DNA from: a virus
Virus record (IMG/VR): IMGVR_UViG_3300047510_000366
Coordinates: 1 to 36,388 of that record
Strand: one strand, 5' to 3'
DNA: 36,388 nt
Part shown: one piece after another, positions 1 through 7,951 of the stretch
How positions within the stretch are numbered: the first letter of the stretch is position 1
How the letters are laid out: each line of letters starts with the position of its first letter
Translations under genes and position numbers: made by a program
The notes under the pieces: model-generated
Seen by the model: only the letters and a program-made list of their open reading frames with translations
Databases searched by the model: none
Told to the model about the DNA's origin: nothing

Positions 1-1
1 A

Positions 2-460
2 TCTAAAATAGAAAAGGTTGAATTACCATCAAAGAATACTATTCGAAAGTATCTTGGATTTAGTCAAAAAGAAAATATAGACAAAACAGATTTAGATATT
101 ATTTCTGAAGTAGTTTTAGGATCTTCTTCAAGTTTTAATAAAGGAGTTAAATATTATTTAACGGAATCTAATAAATATGTATTAGATGCAATAATAGAAA
201 TTATTCTTAAATTAAAACCTTCAGATGTTTTAGATGGAAAAATTCCTTCTAAGGAAAGAACATTTTTATATGATGTAATAAATAGACAAAAAGATATTGA
301 AATTAAATCTATTAAAAATAATGATAAAGCAATGAAGGAAATGTTTGCACCAAACCTCACTGATGAAGATGAAATGCTTAGCATTGACATTTTAGGTGAC
401 GAAATGAAGCTACAAATAGAAAAAATTATAGTTGATATTGTATCTAAAATATCTGAATAA
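2..460 (+). CDS. C-terminal part of unknown protein (5' end outside window)
   Basis: The frame is open from the first bases to a TAA at 458-460 and encodes at least 152 residues. The product is Lys/Asp/Ile-rich and looks helical, with no membrane segment or motif I recognise. The next gene begins 10 nt later behind its own AAAGGAAA ribosome-binding site, so the two are probably co-transcribed virion genes. The very AT-rich codon use differs a little from the downstream tail genes. Function unknown; a head-tail or internal virion role is only a guess from position. Confidence 0.75.
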   Translation, partial: SKIEKVELPSKNTIRKYLGFSQKENIDKTDLDIISEVVLGSSSSFNKGVKYYLTESNKYVLDAIIEIILKLKPSDVLDGKIPSKERTFLYDVINRQKDIEIKSIKNNDKAMKEMFAPNLTDEDEMLSIDILGDEMKLQIEKIIVDIVSKISE

Positions 461-470
461 AGGAAAATAA

Positions 471-1364
471 ATGACAACATTTAGTGACGTAATAGATGAG
501 GTTGCACTTAGCCTATCTGGTTACACAATGCGGCAAGATAGAACTACACACTTGCTTAAAGCAATTAATAGCAGTGAATTAACTCTTGAGGTTAACTCTG
601 TTAGCAATATCTCTAAAGGAATTATAGAGATTGATGATGAACTTATGTGGGTAGATTCTTTTGATAAGACATCTAAGTACTTGTTCCTTCCTCCGTATGG
701 TCGTGGTTATTTGGGAACCACTCCCACCTCACACCTTATTAACGCTAAGGTAACTATTGCTCCTACATTTCCACGTCATAGTATTAAGAAAGCAATTAAT
801 GATACAATCCGCAGCACAGCTGGTACATTGTTTGGCATTCAATCTACTGTGTTTGATTATAATCCTTCCGTAACTACGTATGCCTTGCCTTACGATAGTG
901 AAGACATCTTGTCTGTATCGTATGAAGACATTGGCCCTACCAAAGAATGGTATCCAATTCGTAGGTATCGAGTAGATCGTATGGCAGATGTTGAATCATT
1001 TAATTCTAATGTTAGCATTACTGTGTATGACTTAATTCCTACATCATCCAGGATTAAGGTTACATATGTAGTTGACCCAGAACCATTTAACTATCTTGGT
1101 GATGACTATGAGGGTACAACTAACCTGCCACTATCTACTAAAGACATTATAGTTTTAGGTGCTTGTTACCGACTATTATCATTTATTGATCCAGGTAGAT
1201 TGTCATTCTCCAGCCCAGAGGCTGATGCACAATCCTCTAGAATTCAATATGGCTCTGGTACTAACACAGCCAAGTATATTTACGCACTTTATCAACAAAG
1301 GTTGCAGGAAGAGTCTTCTCGTCTGCGTGAGAAGTATCCTGTACGAGTCCACTACACGAGGTAA
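471..1364 (+). CDS. Probable head-tail adaptor / neck protein
   Basis: 297 residues, ATG start with AAAGGAAAATAA just upstream. The N-terminal half contains a beta-rich segment with IIEIDDELMWV and GRGYLGT (about residues 50-85), a pattern common in phage structural proteins that start with a small beta domain. The C-terminal half is helical and ends in a basic helix (LREKYPVRVHYTR). Size, position before tail fibre genes and mixed helical/beta make-up fit the adaptor (gatekeeper) proteins of short-tailed phages. The role is inferred from architecture; no catalytic motif is present. Confidence 0.5.
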   Translation: MTTFSDVIDEVALSLSGYTMRQDRTTHLLKAINSSELTLEVNSVSNISKGIIEIDDELMWVDSFDKTSKYLFLPPYGRGYLGTTPTSHLINAKVTIAPTFPRHSIKKAINDTIRSTAGTLFGIQSTVFDYNPSVTTYALPYDSEDILSVSYEDIGPTKEWYPIRRYRVDRMADVESFNSNVSITVYDLIPTSSRIKVTYVVDPEPFNYLGDDYEGTTNLPLSTKDIIVLGACYRLLSFIDPGRLSFSSPEADAQSSRIQYGSGTNTAKYIYALYQQRLQEESSRLREKYPVRVHYTR

Positions 1365-1367
1365 TCA

Positions 1368-2756
1368 ATGAGAAAATATTCATCCACAGTTCCAGAGATG
1401 ACTCTGGGAGCACAGCTTAGTGCTGGTGCTACAACCATTACTTTAAGTAGTGGTGCATGGCCTACAATAACAAGTCCTGATACATTGACACTTGTTATTG
1501 AACCAGAAGAACCTACTAATCTAGGCAATGAAGAAATTGTATATGTTACTGCACATACATCTGGTTCTACTACTGCAACTATTGTTAGAGCACAAGAAGG
1601 AACAACTGACAAGACTCACCCTAATGGTAGCAAAGTAAGACATATGATTACTGGTTCTGATCTTCAGGAACCTCATGTACATATGAATGCATCTAGCTAT
1701 GCAACTAACAACAGCGTTGCTGTTCATGGTATTGGATCTGGTGAAGGTGCTGTTGTAGGTACGGATAAAACACAGACATTAAAGAATAAAACAATTAACA
1801 TTTCTGACAATAATCAGATTAATGGTTTAACAGTATCTAACGTATCTGGTATTGCAGGTACGTATGCTCCATTAGCATCACCTAACTTTACTGGTACACC
1901 TACTATATCTGGTACTGCAATTGCAACTACAGCTAGTGCTCCTGCATCTCACACTCATGGCAATGTTAGCAATGATGGAAAGATTGGAACTACTGGAAGT
2001 CTTGTAGTTACTACTGGTACAAATGGTACACTTACAGCTTTGGCTGCAGGTACAACAAGTCAGTATCTTCGTGGTGATGGAGTTTGGGGTACACCATCTG
2101 GTGGTACAAGTGGTGTAACAAGCATTGCTGGTACATTAAATCAAATCACTGCTAGTGCAAGTACTGGTGCTGTAACACTTAGCCTACCTTCTACACTTAC
2201 ATTGCCTAGCACTACAGTTGCCACTACTCAAACTGCTGGAGATAATAGTACTAAGGTTGCTACTACAGCATTTGTTACTACAGCAGTTGCTGGTGTTAGT
2301 GGTGGTTCGACTGTTGAAAGATATGTTAGATCTGCAGATACTGCAACTATTAATACTACAGCTACAGCAATGTTTGCTGCATCTAACTCCTTGACTGCAA
2401 ATAGTTATTATAGATTTAAATATAAAGCTTATGTTGCTTTTACTTTTACAAGTGGTTCCGGAACTATTAGCTTTACTCATTCGTTTAGCAACACTCCACA
2501 GGAAATTACTTGGTTTTATAATACTGCTAACGACTTATTAACAGATCATGTAACTGTTGCTACATCAACTACGGTATCTCTTACTTTAAGTGCAAGTACT
2601 GAACGATACATTGAAGTAGAAGGTTACTTTAGAACTAACGCTACTACAGGTGGTACTTTTAGTCCTCAAGCTTCAGTATCCGGTAGTGGTATTGTTATTA
2701 AAAAAGCTTCAAGCATTGAACTTGAAAAGATTAGTGCAGTTGGAAGTTGGATCTAA
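1368..2756 (+). CDS. Tail fibre / minor tail protein
   Basis: 462 residues rich in Thr, Ser, Gly and Ala. Typical phage fibre motifs are visible: a GATTITLSSG-type opening near residue 20, YAPLASPNFTGTPTISGTA near residues 163-182, an RGDGVWGTP segment, and the AGDNSTKVATTAFV box near residue 290. The C-terminal 150 residues form a separate beta-rich domain that may be the receptor-binding end. GAGGTAATCA precedes the ATG, and the stop is directly followed by the next ATG (2757). Trimeric surface fibre is inferred from these low-complexity repeats. Confidence 0.75.
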   Translation: MRKYSSTVPEMTLGAQLSAGATTITLSSGAWPTITSPDTLTLVIEPEEPTNLGNEEIVYVTAHTSGSTTATIVRAQEGTTDKTHPNGSKVRHMITGSDLQEPHVHMNASSYATNNSVAVHGIGSGEGAVVGTDKTQTLKNKTINISDNNQINGLTVSNVSGIAGTYAPLASPNFTGTPTISGTAIATTASAPASHTHGNVSNDGKIGTTGSLVVTTGTNGTLTALAAGTTSQYLRGDGVWGTPSGGTSGVTSIAGTLNQITASASTGAVTLSLPSTLTLPSTTVATTQTAGDNSTKVATTAFVTTAVAGVSGGSTVERYVRSADTATINTTATAMFAASNSLTANSYYRFKYKAYVAFTFTSGSGTISFTHSFSNTPQEITWFYNTANDLLTDHVTVATSTTVSLTLSASTERYIEVEGYFRTNATTGGTFSPQASVSGSGIVIKKASSIELEKISAVGSWI

Positions 2757-4670
2757 ATGGCTGATATTACAGAAGAGATTGCATACGATTTATCAACTAG
2801 CGTTCAATCTGCTGTTTCAATATCTGGCGATCAGTCTGTATATTACGATATAGAAATTGGTGGTATTGGATTCATTGTTAATCCTAACCCGCAGAATCCA
2901 TATCGTAGACAGACAGCACAGTATCGTAAAGATCAGCAGGATAACTCTGTAGAACCAGGAGAGCAGTCTCTTACTGGTTGGTGGTTACGCTCTCAGTCAT
3001 CCTTTCAGTATGGTGCTGGTATTAAATTTTACGAACCAGCTCAAGAGTTAGGTAATGCAGCTTCAAATCAAACCCTACGATTTCAGTATGAAGATTCTGA
3101 AGGTGTGGATGTATGGACTGCTGGTCAGGTAACGCTACTTAAAAACACAGCAGAAGTATTTGATAGTGCAAATGTTAATTGTTTAACATCTGGTGCAAAT
3201 ACACTTATTATTGGTGATGGTACTGCTTTGAAAAAAGTAACAGTAACTGGAGATACTGGTGGTACTCCAGTTACCCTTACCGGTACACATTCATCTAATT
3301 TTAAATCACTTACTACCGATGGTGTAAACTACTGGGCATCTTGTGGTTCTCACATTCATCGTGGTAGTCTTACTGGTGGTTCCGCATCTGATGTATCTAT
3401 TTATACAAATGCAACTGCATCTACATCTGTAGTTGCTTATGAAAAGCAATACCTTCTTGCTGGCATTAATCAATCCATTTATATATTAGATCAAAATCAA
3501 ACTACAGGAACTACTCTCCCTGTAGGAACTACTGCTGCTGCTACAGGATATATTTTATATACAAGTCCTAATGGTTCATGGGCATGGACATCTTTTACGT
3601 CTAACGGTTCCGTTATTTACGCTGCAGGATACTCTGGCAATTCATCTAAGATATATAAGATGACTATTGATCCAGATACTTTAACACTTGATCCACCTAT
3701 TGTTGTAGCAGAACTACCTGCTGGTGAAATTGCCTATAGCATTAAATCATATCTTGGATATGTTCTTATAGGAACTAATCGTGGCCTTCGTGTGGCACAA
3801 GTAACTACTGAAGTTGGAGATATTATTTATGGTCCACTTGTAGTTGAAACACCACATGACGTTACTGGTATTGAAGTTTATGGTAACTTTGTTTGGATTA
3901 CTGGTGGAGATAATCTACTTTATCGTGTAGATCTATCTAATCAAATAGGTACATTATTCTTTCCGTATGCTAAAGACTTAGCTGCTGGTGCTAACGCTAC
4001 ATCCTTTATAACTATACTAGGTACTCGTATAGTATTTAGTGTTGATGGTGATGGACTTTACATTGAAAAAGAAAGTGAATATGTATCGTCTGGGTACTTG
4101 ACTACTGGACGTATAAGGTTCAATACACTTGAAAGTAAACTGTTTAAGTTCATTACTGAACGAGCTAGTTATGCTACCAATACAACTATCAAGGTGTCTA
4201 CAATATCCAAGTCGGGTACTGTAGAGGATCTTGGTACAAGTAATGCTGCAGCAAATGGTGCTGATTATACAATCAGTCCCATAGCACCTCAAGAGTTCCT
4301 TCAATTTAAGTTTACCTTGTATCGTGGTAATGTGAGTACTTCGTACTACACACCTACATTTTATGGATACCAGGTTAAAGCTTTGCCTGCAGCAAAGCGT
4401 CAAAGACTTATCCAGTATCCAGTATTTAATTATGATACTGAAACAGATAAGTATAACAATGCATTTGGTTATGAGGATAGAGCTTACGCTGTACTCTCGG
4501 AGCTAGAACTAATGGAAGAAAAAGGAGACGTGGTTGTTGTTAAAGATTATCGAAGTGGTGAGCAGTTTAATGCTCTCATTGAAGAACTATCTTATACAGG
4601 AACTACATCACCAGACAAGAAGTTTTCTGGGTTTGGTGGCGAGATGTTGATAACGGTGAGGAAGATCTAA
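2757..4670 (+). CDS. Large beta-rich tail protein, possible nozzle / beta-propeller
   Basis: 637 residues. The central part (about 130-470) has successive short strands with recurrent W/Y-G turns (for example YWASCGSHIHRG, YIYTSPNGSWAW-like and VWITGGDNLLYRVD segments), as in beta-propeller folds. The C-terminal 150 residues resemble a tail-associated beta domain. A protein of this size following an adaptor-like gene recalls the tail nozzle (T7 gp12 type) of short-tailed phages, but a minor tail or baseplate protein is equally possible. The stop overlaps the next ATG (TAATG), giving translational coupling to the lysis cassette. Confidence 0.5.
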   Translation: MADITEEIAYDLSTSVQSAVSISGDQSVYYDIEIGGIGFIVNPNPQNPYRRQTAQYRKDQQDNSVEPGEQSLTGWWLRSQSSFQYGAGIKFYEPAQELGNAASNQTLRFQYEDSEGVDVWTAGQVTLLKNTAEVFDSANVNCLTSGANTLIIGDGTALKKVTVTGDTGGTPVTLTGTHSSNFKSLTTDGVNYWASCGSHIHRGSLTGGSASDVSIYTNATASTSVVAYEKQYLLAGINQSIYILDQNQTTGTTLPVGTTAAATGYILYTSPNGSWAWTSFTSNGSVIYAAGYSGNSSKIYKMTIDPDTLTLDPPIVVAELPAGEIAYSIKSYLGYVLIGTNRGLRVAQVTTEVGDIIYGPLVVETPHDVTGIEVYGNFVWITGGDNLLYRVDLSNQIGTLFFPYAKDLAAGANATSFITILGTRIVFSVDGDGLYIEKESEYVSSGYLTTGRIRFNTLESKLFKFITERASYATNTTIKVSTISKSGTVEDLGTSNAAANGADYTISPIAPQEFLQFKFTLYRGNVSTSYYTPTFYGYQVKALPAAKRQRLIQYPVFNYDTETDKYNNAFGYEDRAYAVLSELELMEEKGDVVVVKDYRSGEQFNALIEELSYTGTTSPDKKFSGFGGEMLITVRKI

Positions 4671-4867
4671 TGGGTCCAACGGAGTGGGCAGGTATAGCTG
4701 TAGCTGTTGTAACTATTGTATCTGGCGTAGCGGGGGCTGTTAGATGGATGGTTAAACATTACCTACATGAGCTTGTGCCAAATCATGGCAGTTCAATTAA
4801 AGATAAAGTAAACAAATTAGAAGCAAGGGTAGATGAGATCTACTTGCTCTTAATAACTAAGGGATAA
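4670..4867 (+). CDS. Small membrane protein, holin-like (DUF2746-like)
   Basis: 65 residues starting in a TAATG overlap with the preceding gene. One clear N-terminal membrane helix lies at about residues 5-27, followed by a soluble coiled-coil-like tail with the heptad-like KDKVNKLEARVDEIYLLL. Many actinophages carry a short membrane protein of this design next to the endolysin. With the two-helix protein at 5411 it may form a two-component holin or holin/antiholin pair. The holin role is inferred from position and topology. Confidence 0.6.
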   Translation: MGPTEWAGIAVAVVTIVSGVAGAVRWMVKHYLHELVPNHGSSIKDKVNKLEARVDEIYLLLITKG

Positions 4868-4868
4868 T

Positions 4869-5411
4869 ATGGTTACAGTACAGAGGCTACTTGATGTAGC
4901 ATTTAATGAAGTGGGCTATACCGAAGCTCCGGTAAATAAGACTAAGTACGCTAAGTACTTTGGGACAGATGGTATTCAATGGTGTGGTGTGTTTGTAAAC
5001 TGGTGCTTTGAAAAAGCTGGAGGCAGACTACACAATACCTGGTACACACCTACTGGTGCACAGGGATTCAAAGTTCGTAAGCAATGGAAGACATCTGGCA
5101 GAATCCTTGCTGGAGATATACTTTACTTTGATTTTCCTAACGACAATGTTGATCGTATCTCGCATGTTGGGATTGCTGTAAAGCAAATCGGAAATATGGT
5201 ACTTTGCATTGAGGGAAATACCACATTGACTGGCTTTGTGCCAAAGGGTAAGAAGTCAGATGAGCGAAATGGTGGGGCTGTCGCCTTGAAATTACGCAGT
5301 AAAGATTATATAGTAGGTTGGGGCCGACCAAAGTATAAAGGCTCTGATTATAATTTAATAGTGGAAAAGATTGTAGATGCAGCTTTTCCTAAGAAACCGA
5401 AAGGCAAATAA
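4869..5411 (+). CDS. CHAP-domain endolysin
   Basis: 180 residues. A CHAP/NlpC-like cysteine peptidase or amidase that would cleave host peptidoglycan at lysis. Catalytic candidates are in the expected order: Cys39 in QWCGVFVNW, His99 in ISHVGIAV and Glu115/Asn117 in CIEGNT. The domain fills about residues 1-155, followed by a short basic tail (KKPKGK), with no recognisable wall-binding repeat. No signal peptide is present, so release should depend on a neighbouring holin. It sits between two membrane-protein genes, and its stop overlaps the next ATG (TAATG). Confidence 0.85.
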   Translation: MVTVQRLLDVAFNEVGYTEAPVNKTKYAKYFGTDGIQWCGVFVNWCFEKAGGRLHNTWYTPTGAQGFKVRKQWKTSGRILAGDILYFDFPNDNVDRISHVGIAVKQIGNMVLCIEGNTTLTGFVPKGKKSDERNGGAVALKLRSKDYIVGWGRPKYKGSDYNLIVEKIVDAAFPKKPKGK

Positions 5412-5641
5412 TGTTGGAACGAATCAAGGGATTTGCACATAGAAATCCTGTCCGAGTTACAGCTTGGGTTAGTGCTACTGTAGCTCTACTCCTAACTGTC
5501 CTAGCACCTGATCTACCTGTAGAACCAGTTGTAGTTTTTGTACTATCTTCATTGGGTCTTGGTGAATACGCTCAGCGTGTAGAAAATAAGAAGACTATCG
5601 AAGCTCTTTACCTAGATACTGTGGATGATGAAGTACTCTAA
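5411..5641 (+). CDS. Probable holin, two membrane helices
   Basis: 76 residues: a basic N-terminus, a first membrane helix at about residues 15-33 (ending LLLTVLAP), a Pro turn, a second helix at about 37-52 (VEPVVVFVLSSLGLG) and a charged tail. This matches small two-helix actinophage holins that permeabilise the membrane for the endolysin encoded just upstream. Start and stop are overlapped by neighbours (TAATG with the endolysin; 17 nt overlap with the HNH gene). The assignment is based on topology and context. Confidence 0.65.
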   Translation: MLERIKGFAHRNPVRVTAWVSATVALLLTVLAPDLPVEPVVVFVLSSLGLGEYAQRVENKKTIEALYLDTVDDEVL

Positions 5642-5921
5642 ATTAAAGAACGGTAAGAAGGCTTATGGACCCTATAAGGGGTCCAAGCAAAATGGTGGTA
5701 GACCTATTATGGTTATCAAGGATAAGGATAATAAGGCTACCTCTACCAATGCTGCACGTTACAAATATGAGAAGCGTAACGGTAAGCTACCTCGTGATAA
5801 AGATGTTGATCATAAGAACAACAAGGGTCGGAAAGGTTCCGACCATCATAAAAACCTGAGAGTAATATCTCACTCGGCTAACGTTGCCAAAGAAAATAAA
5901 CGCAGGGCAAGAAAGCCATAA
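5625..5921 (+). CDS. HNH endonuclease, probable free-standing homing type
   Basis: 98 residues, strongly basic. The HNH core lies at about residues 60-85: VDHKNN followed by HHKNLRVIS and SANVAKENK, the pattern of small phage HNH nucleases. The N-terminal 50 residues (repeated Gly/Lys and a RYKYEKRNG segment) resemble a DNA-binding arm. It starts inside the end of the holin gene at MM (5625 or 5628) and splits the lysis cassette, which suggests arrival as a mobile gene. It lacks the accessory features of packaging-associated HNH proteins and is far from the terminase. Target site unknown. Confidence 0.75.
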   Translation: MMKYSKLKNGKKAYGPYKGSKQNGGRPIMVIKDKDNKATSTNAARYKYEKRNGKLPRDKDVDHKNNKGRKGSDHHKNLRVISHSANVAKENKRRARKP

Positions 5922-5925
5922 TCAT

Positions 5926-5960
5926 ACGAAATCCCCCACCTTAGTGTGGGGGAATTTCGT
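5926..5960 (+). terminator. Strong stem-loop after the HNH gene
   Basis: Arms ACGAAATCCCCCAC (5926-5939) and GTGGGGGAATTTCGT (5946-5960) pair over 14 bp with one bulged T and a 6-nt loop. No U-run follows on either strand, so this is not a textbook intrinsic terminator; it may stabilise the upstream mRNA end or attenuate transcription. An ideal AAGGAGG ribosome-binding site begins 6 nt after it. Confidence 0.5.
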
Positions 5961-5977
5961 CATATAAGGAGGCAAAT

Positions 5978-6388
5978 ATGTGGAGACTAGCATACATAGG
6001 TCCGTTATTGGTAGGACTATTGTTTGGTCAAGTTGATACTTCTGTTCCGAATTACCCTGACAGGGTAGAGCAGACGGTGGTTGCCGAAGAAGGCATACCA
6101 CCAACGATTAGAGACATAGCGAAGACATGGTTCCTGATAGAAGTAGATGGATACTATGATGAGTGGAAGTGTATGGATAAGATTATCTATGCCGAGTCTC
6201 GTTGGATACCTGATCTATGGAATAGCCAAGGCTCAGAAGCCTATGGCTTAGGTCAAGTTAAGGGTAGTTATGACTACACTGCTGGTAAACCCTTGAAGCA
6301 ATTCAAGGTAGCAGTCAAGTATGTTATTGCTAGGTACGGAACACCCTGCAAAGGGTGGTCTTTTCACCAGAAAATGGGATGGTACTAG
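5978..6388 (+). CDS. Secreted lytic-transglycosylase-like protein
   Basis: 136 residues with an N-terminal hydrophobic signal or anchor segment (about 5-19). The rest is a small SLT/lysozyme-like domain: KIIYAESRW with the likely catalytic Glu73, then GSEAYGLGQV (about 86-95), as in transglycosylase domains of actinobacterial wall enzymes. Cys65 and Cys124 could form a disulfide, fitting export. It has the best ribosome-binding site of the region (AAGGAGG at 5966-5972, 5 nt before ATG). As the second wall enzyme in the cassette it may act from outside while the CHAP enzyme is released through the holin. Confidence 0.7.
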   Translation: MWRLAYIGPLLVGLLFGQVDTSVPNYPDRVEQTVVAEEGIPPTIRDIAKTWFLIEVDGYYDEWKCMDKIIYAESRWIPDLWNSQGSEAYGLGQVKGSYDYTAGKPLKQFKVAVKYVIARYGTPCKGWSFHQKMGWY

Positions 6389-6419
6389 GAAGCCCTAGAA
6401 TCAATTCTAAGACGATAAA

Positions 6420-6449
6420 ACCCCCTGGTCTATGTAAAGACTAGGGGGT
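6420..6449. terminator. Bidirectional intrinsic terminator between convergent arms
   Basis: ACCCCCTGGTCT (6420-6431) pairs with AGACTAGGGGGT (6438-6449), 12 bp including one G-U pair and a 6-nt loop. On the plus strand CTATCTTTT follows. On the minus strand the hairpin is followed by TTTTATCGTC. It therefore suits both the lysis cassette arriving from the left and the early operon arriving from the right. Confidence 0.8.
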
Positions 6450-6480
6450 CTATCTTTTAGGGCCTTAAAATGGCTCTAAC

Positions 6481-6717
6481 CTACCAAATTCGAGGCTCTC
6501 GATGGGGGGTTGTAGAGTCTTCTTTGGCTGTAATAAAGTAGGTAAACTTAATTACCCCTCCATTGATGGTAATTCTGGCATTGTTAGGTATGCCTAACCT
6601 AGTAGCAATGGACTTGATGTCCACAATGCTAGCCAGGGTAACCTCTGGTCCAACCGAGTATTCGGTTGTTACCTGGTCTAGCTTCTTAAACGGATAGTTA
6701 CTTTTGTAATCTGCCAA
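6481..6717 (-). CDS. Hypothetical small protein (TTG start)
   Basis: 78 residues if translation starts at TTG 6717, which has an AAAGGAAAG ribosome-binding site 4 nt upstream. The frame is open further, to an ATG at 6786, but that extension would almost entirely overlap the 40-residue zinc protein at 6698-6820 and lacks a ribosome-binding site, so I prefer the TTG. The product looks alpha/beta (SIVDIKSIATRLGIPNNARITINGGVIKFTYFI), perhaps a small DNA- or protein-binding fold. It is the last gene of the minus arm before the terminator. Function unknown. Confidence 0.6.
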   Translation of the reverse strand: MADYKSNYPFKKLDQVTTEYSVGPEVTLASIVDIKSIATRLGIPNNARITINGGVIKFTYFITAKEDSTTPHREPRIW

Positions 6718-6820
6718 TGTACTTTCCTTTCGGCTTATGCTGACACTCGCAGCCTTTGCAAGTGTCGTGTCGATCTTGGTCATCATAATCTGCAGCTTGT
6801 CTGCAGGGGATGCATATCAT
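6698..6820 (-). CDS. 40-residue zinc-binding mini-protein (CxxC ... CxxCxC)
   Basis: The ATG overlaps the TGA of the preceding 29-residue gene as ATGA. The product begins MICIPCRQAADYDD and contains CKGCECQHK, giving Cys3/Cys6 and Cys21/Cys24/Cys26 with His28 as likely zinc ligands. Similar very short 'CxxCR-AAD ... C-C-CQHK' proteins are common in actinophages; their role is not established. It ends at TAA 6698-6700, overlapping the start of the next gene by 20 nt. The coupling and Cys pattern make it a convincing gene despite its size. Confidence 0.75.
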   Translation of the reverse strand: MICIPCRQAADYDDQDRHDTCKGCECQHKPKGKYIGRLQK

Positions 6821-6906
6821 TCTTCGTCCTCATCGTCCCACTCCAACGGATCCACGTCTGGGAAATCCGTCCGTAGTGGAACTACCGGACTCAATCTATC
6901 TACCAT
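6817..6906 (-). CDS. 29-residue acidic peptide
   Basis: Starts with ATG 6906-6904, overlapping the TAG stop of the phosphoesterase gene, and ends at TGA 6819-6817, overlapping the next ATG. The product begins MVDRLSPVVP and ends in the very acidic PLEWDDEDEE. Coupling on both sides supports translation. No fold can be assigned; such acidic micro-peptides recur in actinophage early operons. Confidence 0.55.
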   Translation of the reverse strand: MVDRLSPVVPLRTDFPDVDPLEWDDEDEE

Positions 6907-7661
6907 TTGTATAATTTTCCTTCCACTGTAAATGACCTTCCATTGATTGGAACAATTACTGGAGTAACGTTCCCCGCTCTGATGTAAAGTATACAAAAGG
7001 CTTGCTGCCAATTACCATGACCTGCAGGGAGATACTTTGCTTTTGCCATATCCATAAGATGACCCACTTCAACACCGTAGAGTGGTCTCGTAATTTTCCC
7101 ACCGAAGCCTGCATGATAATGTTGAATACCCGCTTTGTGGGTATGCCCAGATATAACTGAAAGCCCGATGCGTTTAGCCAATGCCATTGCTGTACCACCA
7201 GGCGTTTGGATTTGGCTACCTTCATCTCCGTGAGCCATTGCCCACCCAGGAGCAAATTCCCATATTTTATTATGATAGGTAACTTTGATTTTATCATAGC
7301 CCAAAAGCTTTTCATACTTTAGATCCCTTAATGTTACTAATGCAGGAGCATACTTTTTTAGATAAGAAGCAACTCTGGTTTCACCATGATTGCTTCGCAT
7401 CACATGTATAGGCTTGTCACCTACTGCTTCACGAAAGCGAGCCATCACTTCGTGTGTCTTATCTAGATTCTTCTGATAGGTACCAGCGTATTCTAACGCT
7501 GTACCTTTATCCCATCTAGAGATTTCAAACTGATCTGCTTCGTCACCTACACAGTACAGTTCATCTGGTTCCCAATCCTTAGTGAACTTGAGAACTTCGG
7601 TGATAGCTCTGGCATCATGCAATGGTATCTGCATATCTGACAGAACGATTACTCGTTTCAT
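6900..7661 (-). CDS. Calcineurin-like metallophosphoesterase
   Basis: 253 residues with the metallophosphoesterase motifs in order: LSDMQIPLHD (Asp9, His15), GDEAD (Asp40), SNHGE (Asn91, His92), MAHGDEG (His144) and SGHTHKAG (His173, His175). The expected enzyme has a two-metal centre that hydrolyses phosphomonoesters or phosphodiesters; the substrate cannot be told from sequence. The ATG overlaps the preceding gene by 4 nt (ATGA). In phages such enzymes often sit among replication genes, as here. Full length; no truncation seen. Confidence 0.85.
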   Translation of the reverse strand: MKRVIVLSDMQIPLHDARAITEVLKFTKDWEPDELYCVGDEADQFEISRWDKGTALEYAGTYQKNLDKTHEVMARFREAVGDKPIHVMRSNHGETRVASYLKKYAPALVTLRDLKYEKLLGYDKIKVTYHNKIWEFAPGWAMAHGDEGSQIQTPGGTAMALAKRIGLSVISGHTHKAGIQHYHAGFGGKITRPLYGVEVGHLMDMAKAKYLPAGHGNWQQAFCILYIRAGNVTPVIVPINGRSFTVEGKLYKW

Positions 7662-7951
7662 TTGGTTTCCTTAGGGTCGAAGGTATCATCCAATACCATT
7701 ACGCCGATTAGTCCATAGTTGGCAATGTCAAGCATAGTATCCCGGAGGGATTCAAAGTTTGGATTAACATCGTTGCCTATGATATTAGCTAGTCGTGCTA
7801 CTTTGTCGTGCAGCCTAACTGCTAAACCTACCATCGGACCACCAGGAGCATTCATAATGTTCTTTGGTCCGTAATCATTCTGCTTCTTTACAAGCAGGTC
7901 TAACGCTTCTACCGATGCGTCTAGTGCTCTTTCATTAAAGGGTTTTACCAT
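7658..7951 (-). CDS. Nucleotide modification associated domain 1 (DUF1599-like) protein
   Basis: 97 residues. Family hallmarks are visible: QNDYGPKN (about 25-31), VRLHDKVARL (45-54) and ESLRDTMLDIANYG (67-80). This compact helical family (NMAD1/DUF1599) is frequent in phages and is thought to be linked to nucleotide or DNA-base metabolism, without a settled reaction. The ATG lies in a 7-nt overlap with the sigma-factor gene, preceded by AAGAGG. No DNA-modification gene is visible beside it. Confidence 0.7.
   Translation of the reverse strand: MVKPFNERALDASVEALDLLVKKQNDYGPKNIMNAPGGPMVGLAVRLHDKVARLANIIGNDVNPNFESLRDTMLDIANYGLIGVMVLDDTFDPKETK

Noticed and set aside
154-480. Minus-strand open frame of 108 codons at the left end
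   Set aside because: It lies opposite the plus-strand partial gene 2-460, its product is low-complexity Ile/Ser/Phe, and it has no ribosome-binding site.
4017-4403. Minus-strand open frame of 128 codons
   Set aside because: Opposite a well-supported tail gene, Cys/Ser/Thr-rich and without a ribosome-binding site.
6718-6786. ATG-initiated 5' extension of the last minus-arm gene
   Set aside because: It would overlap the convincing 40-residue zinc gene and lacks a ribosome-binding site; the TTG at 6717 has a good one.
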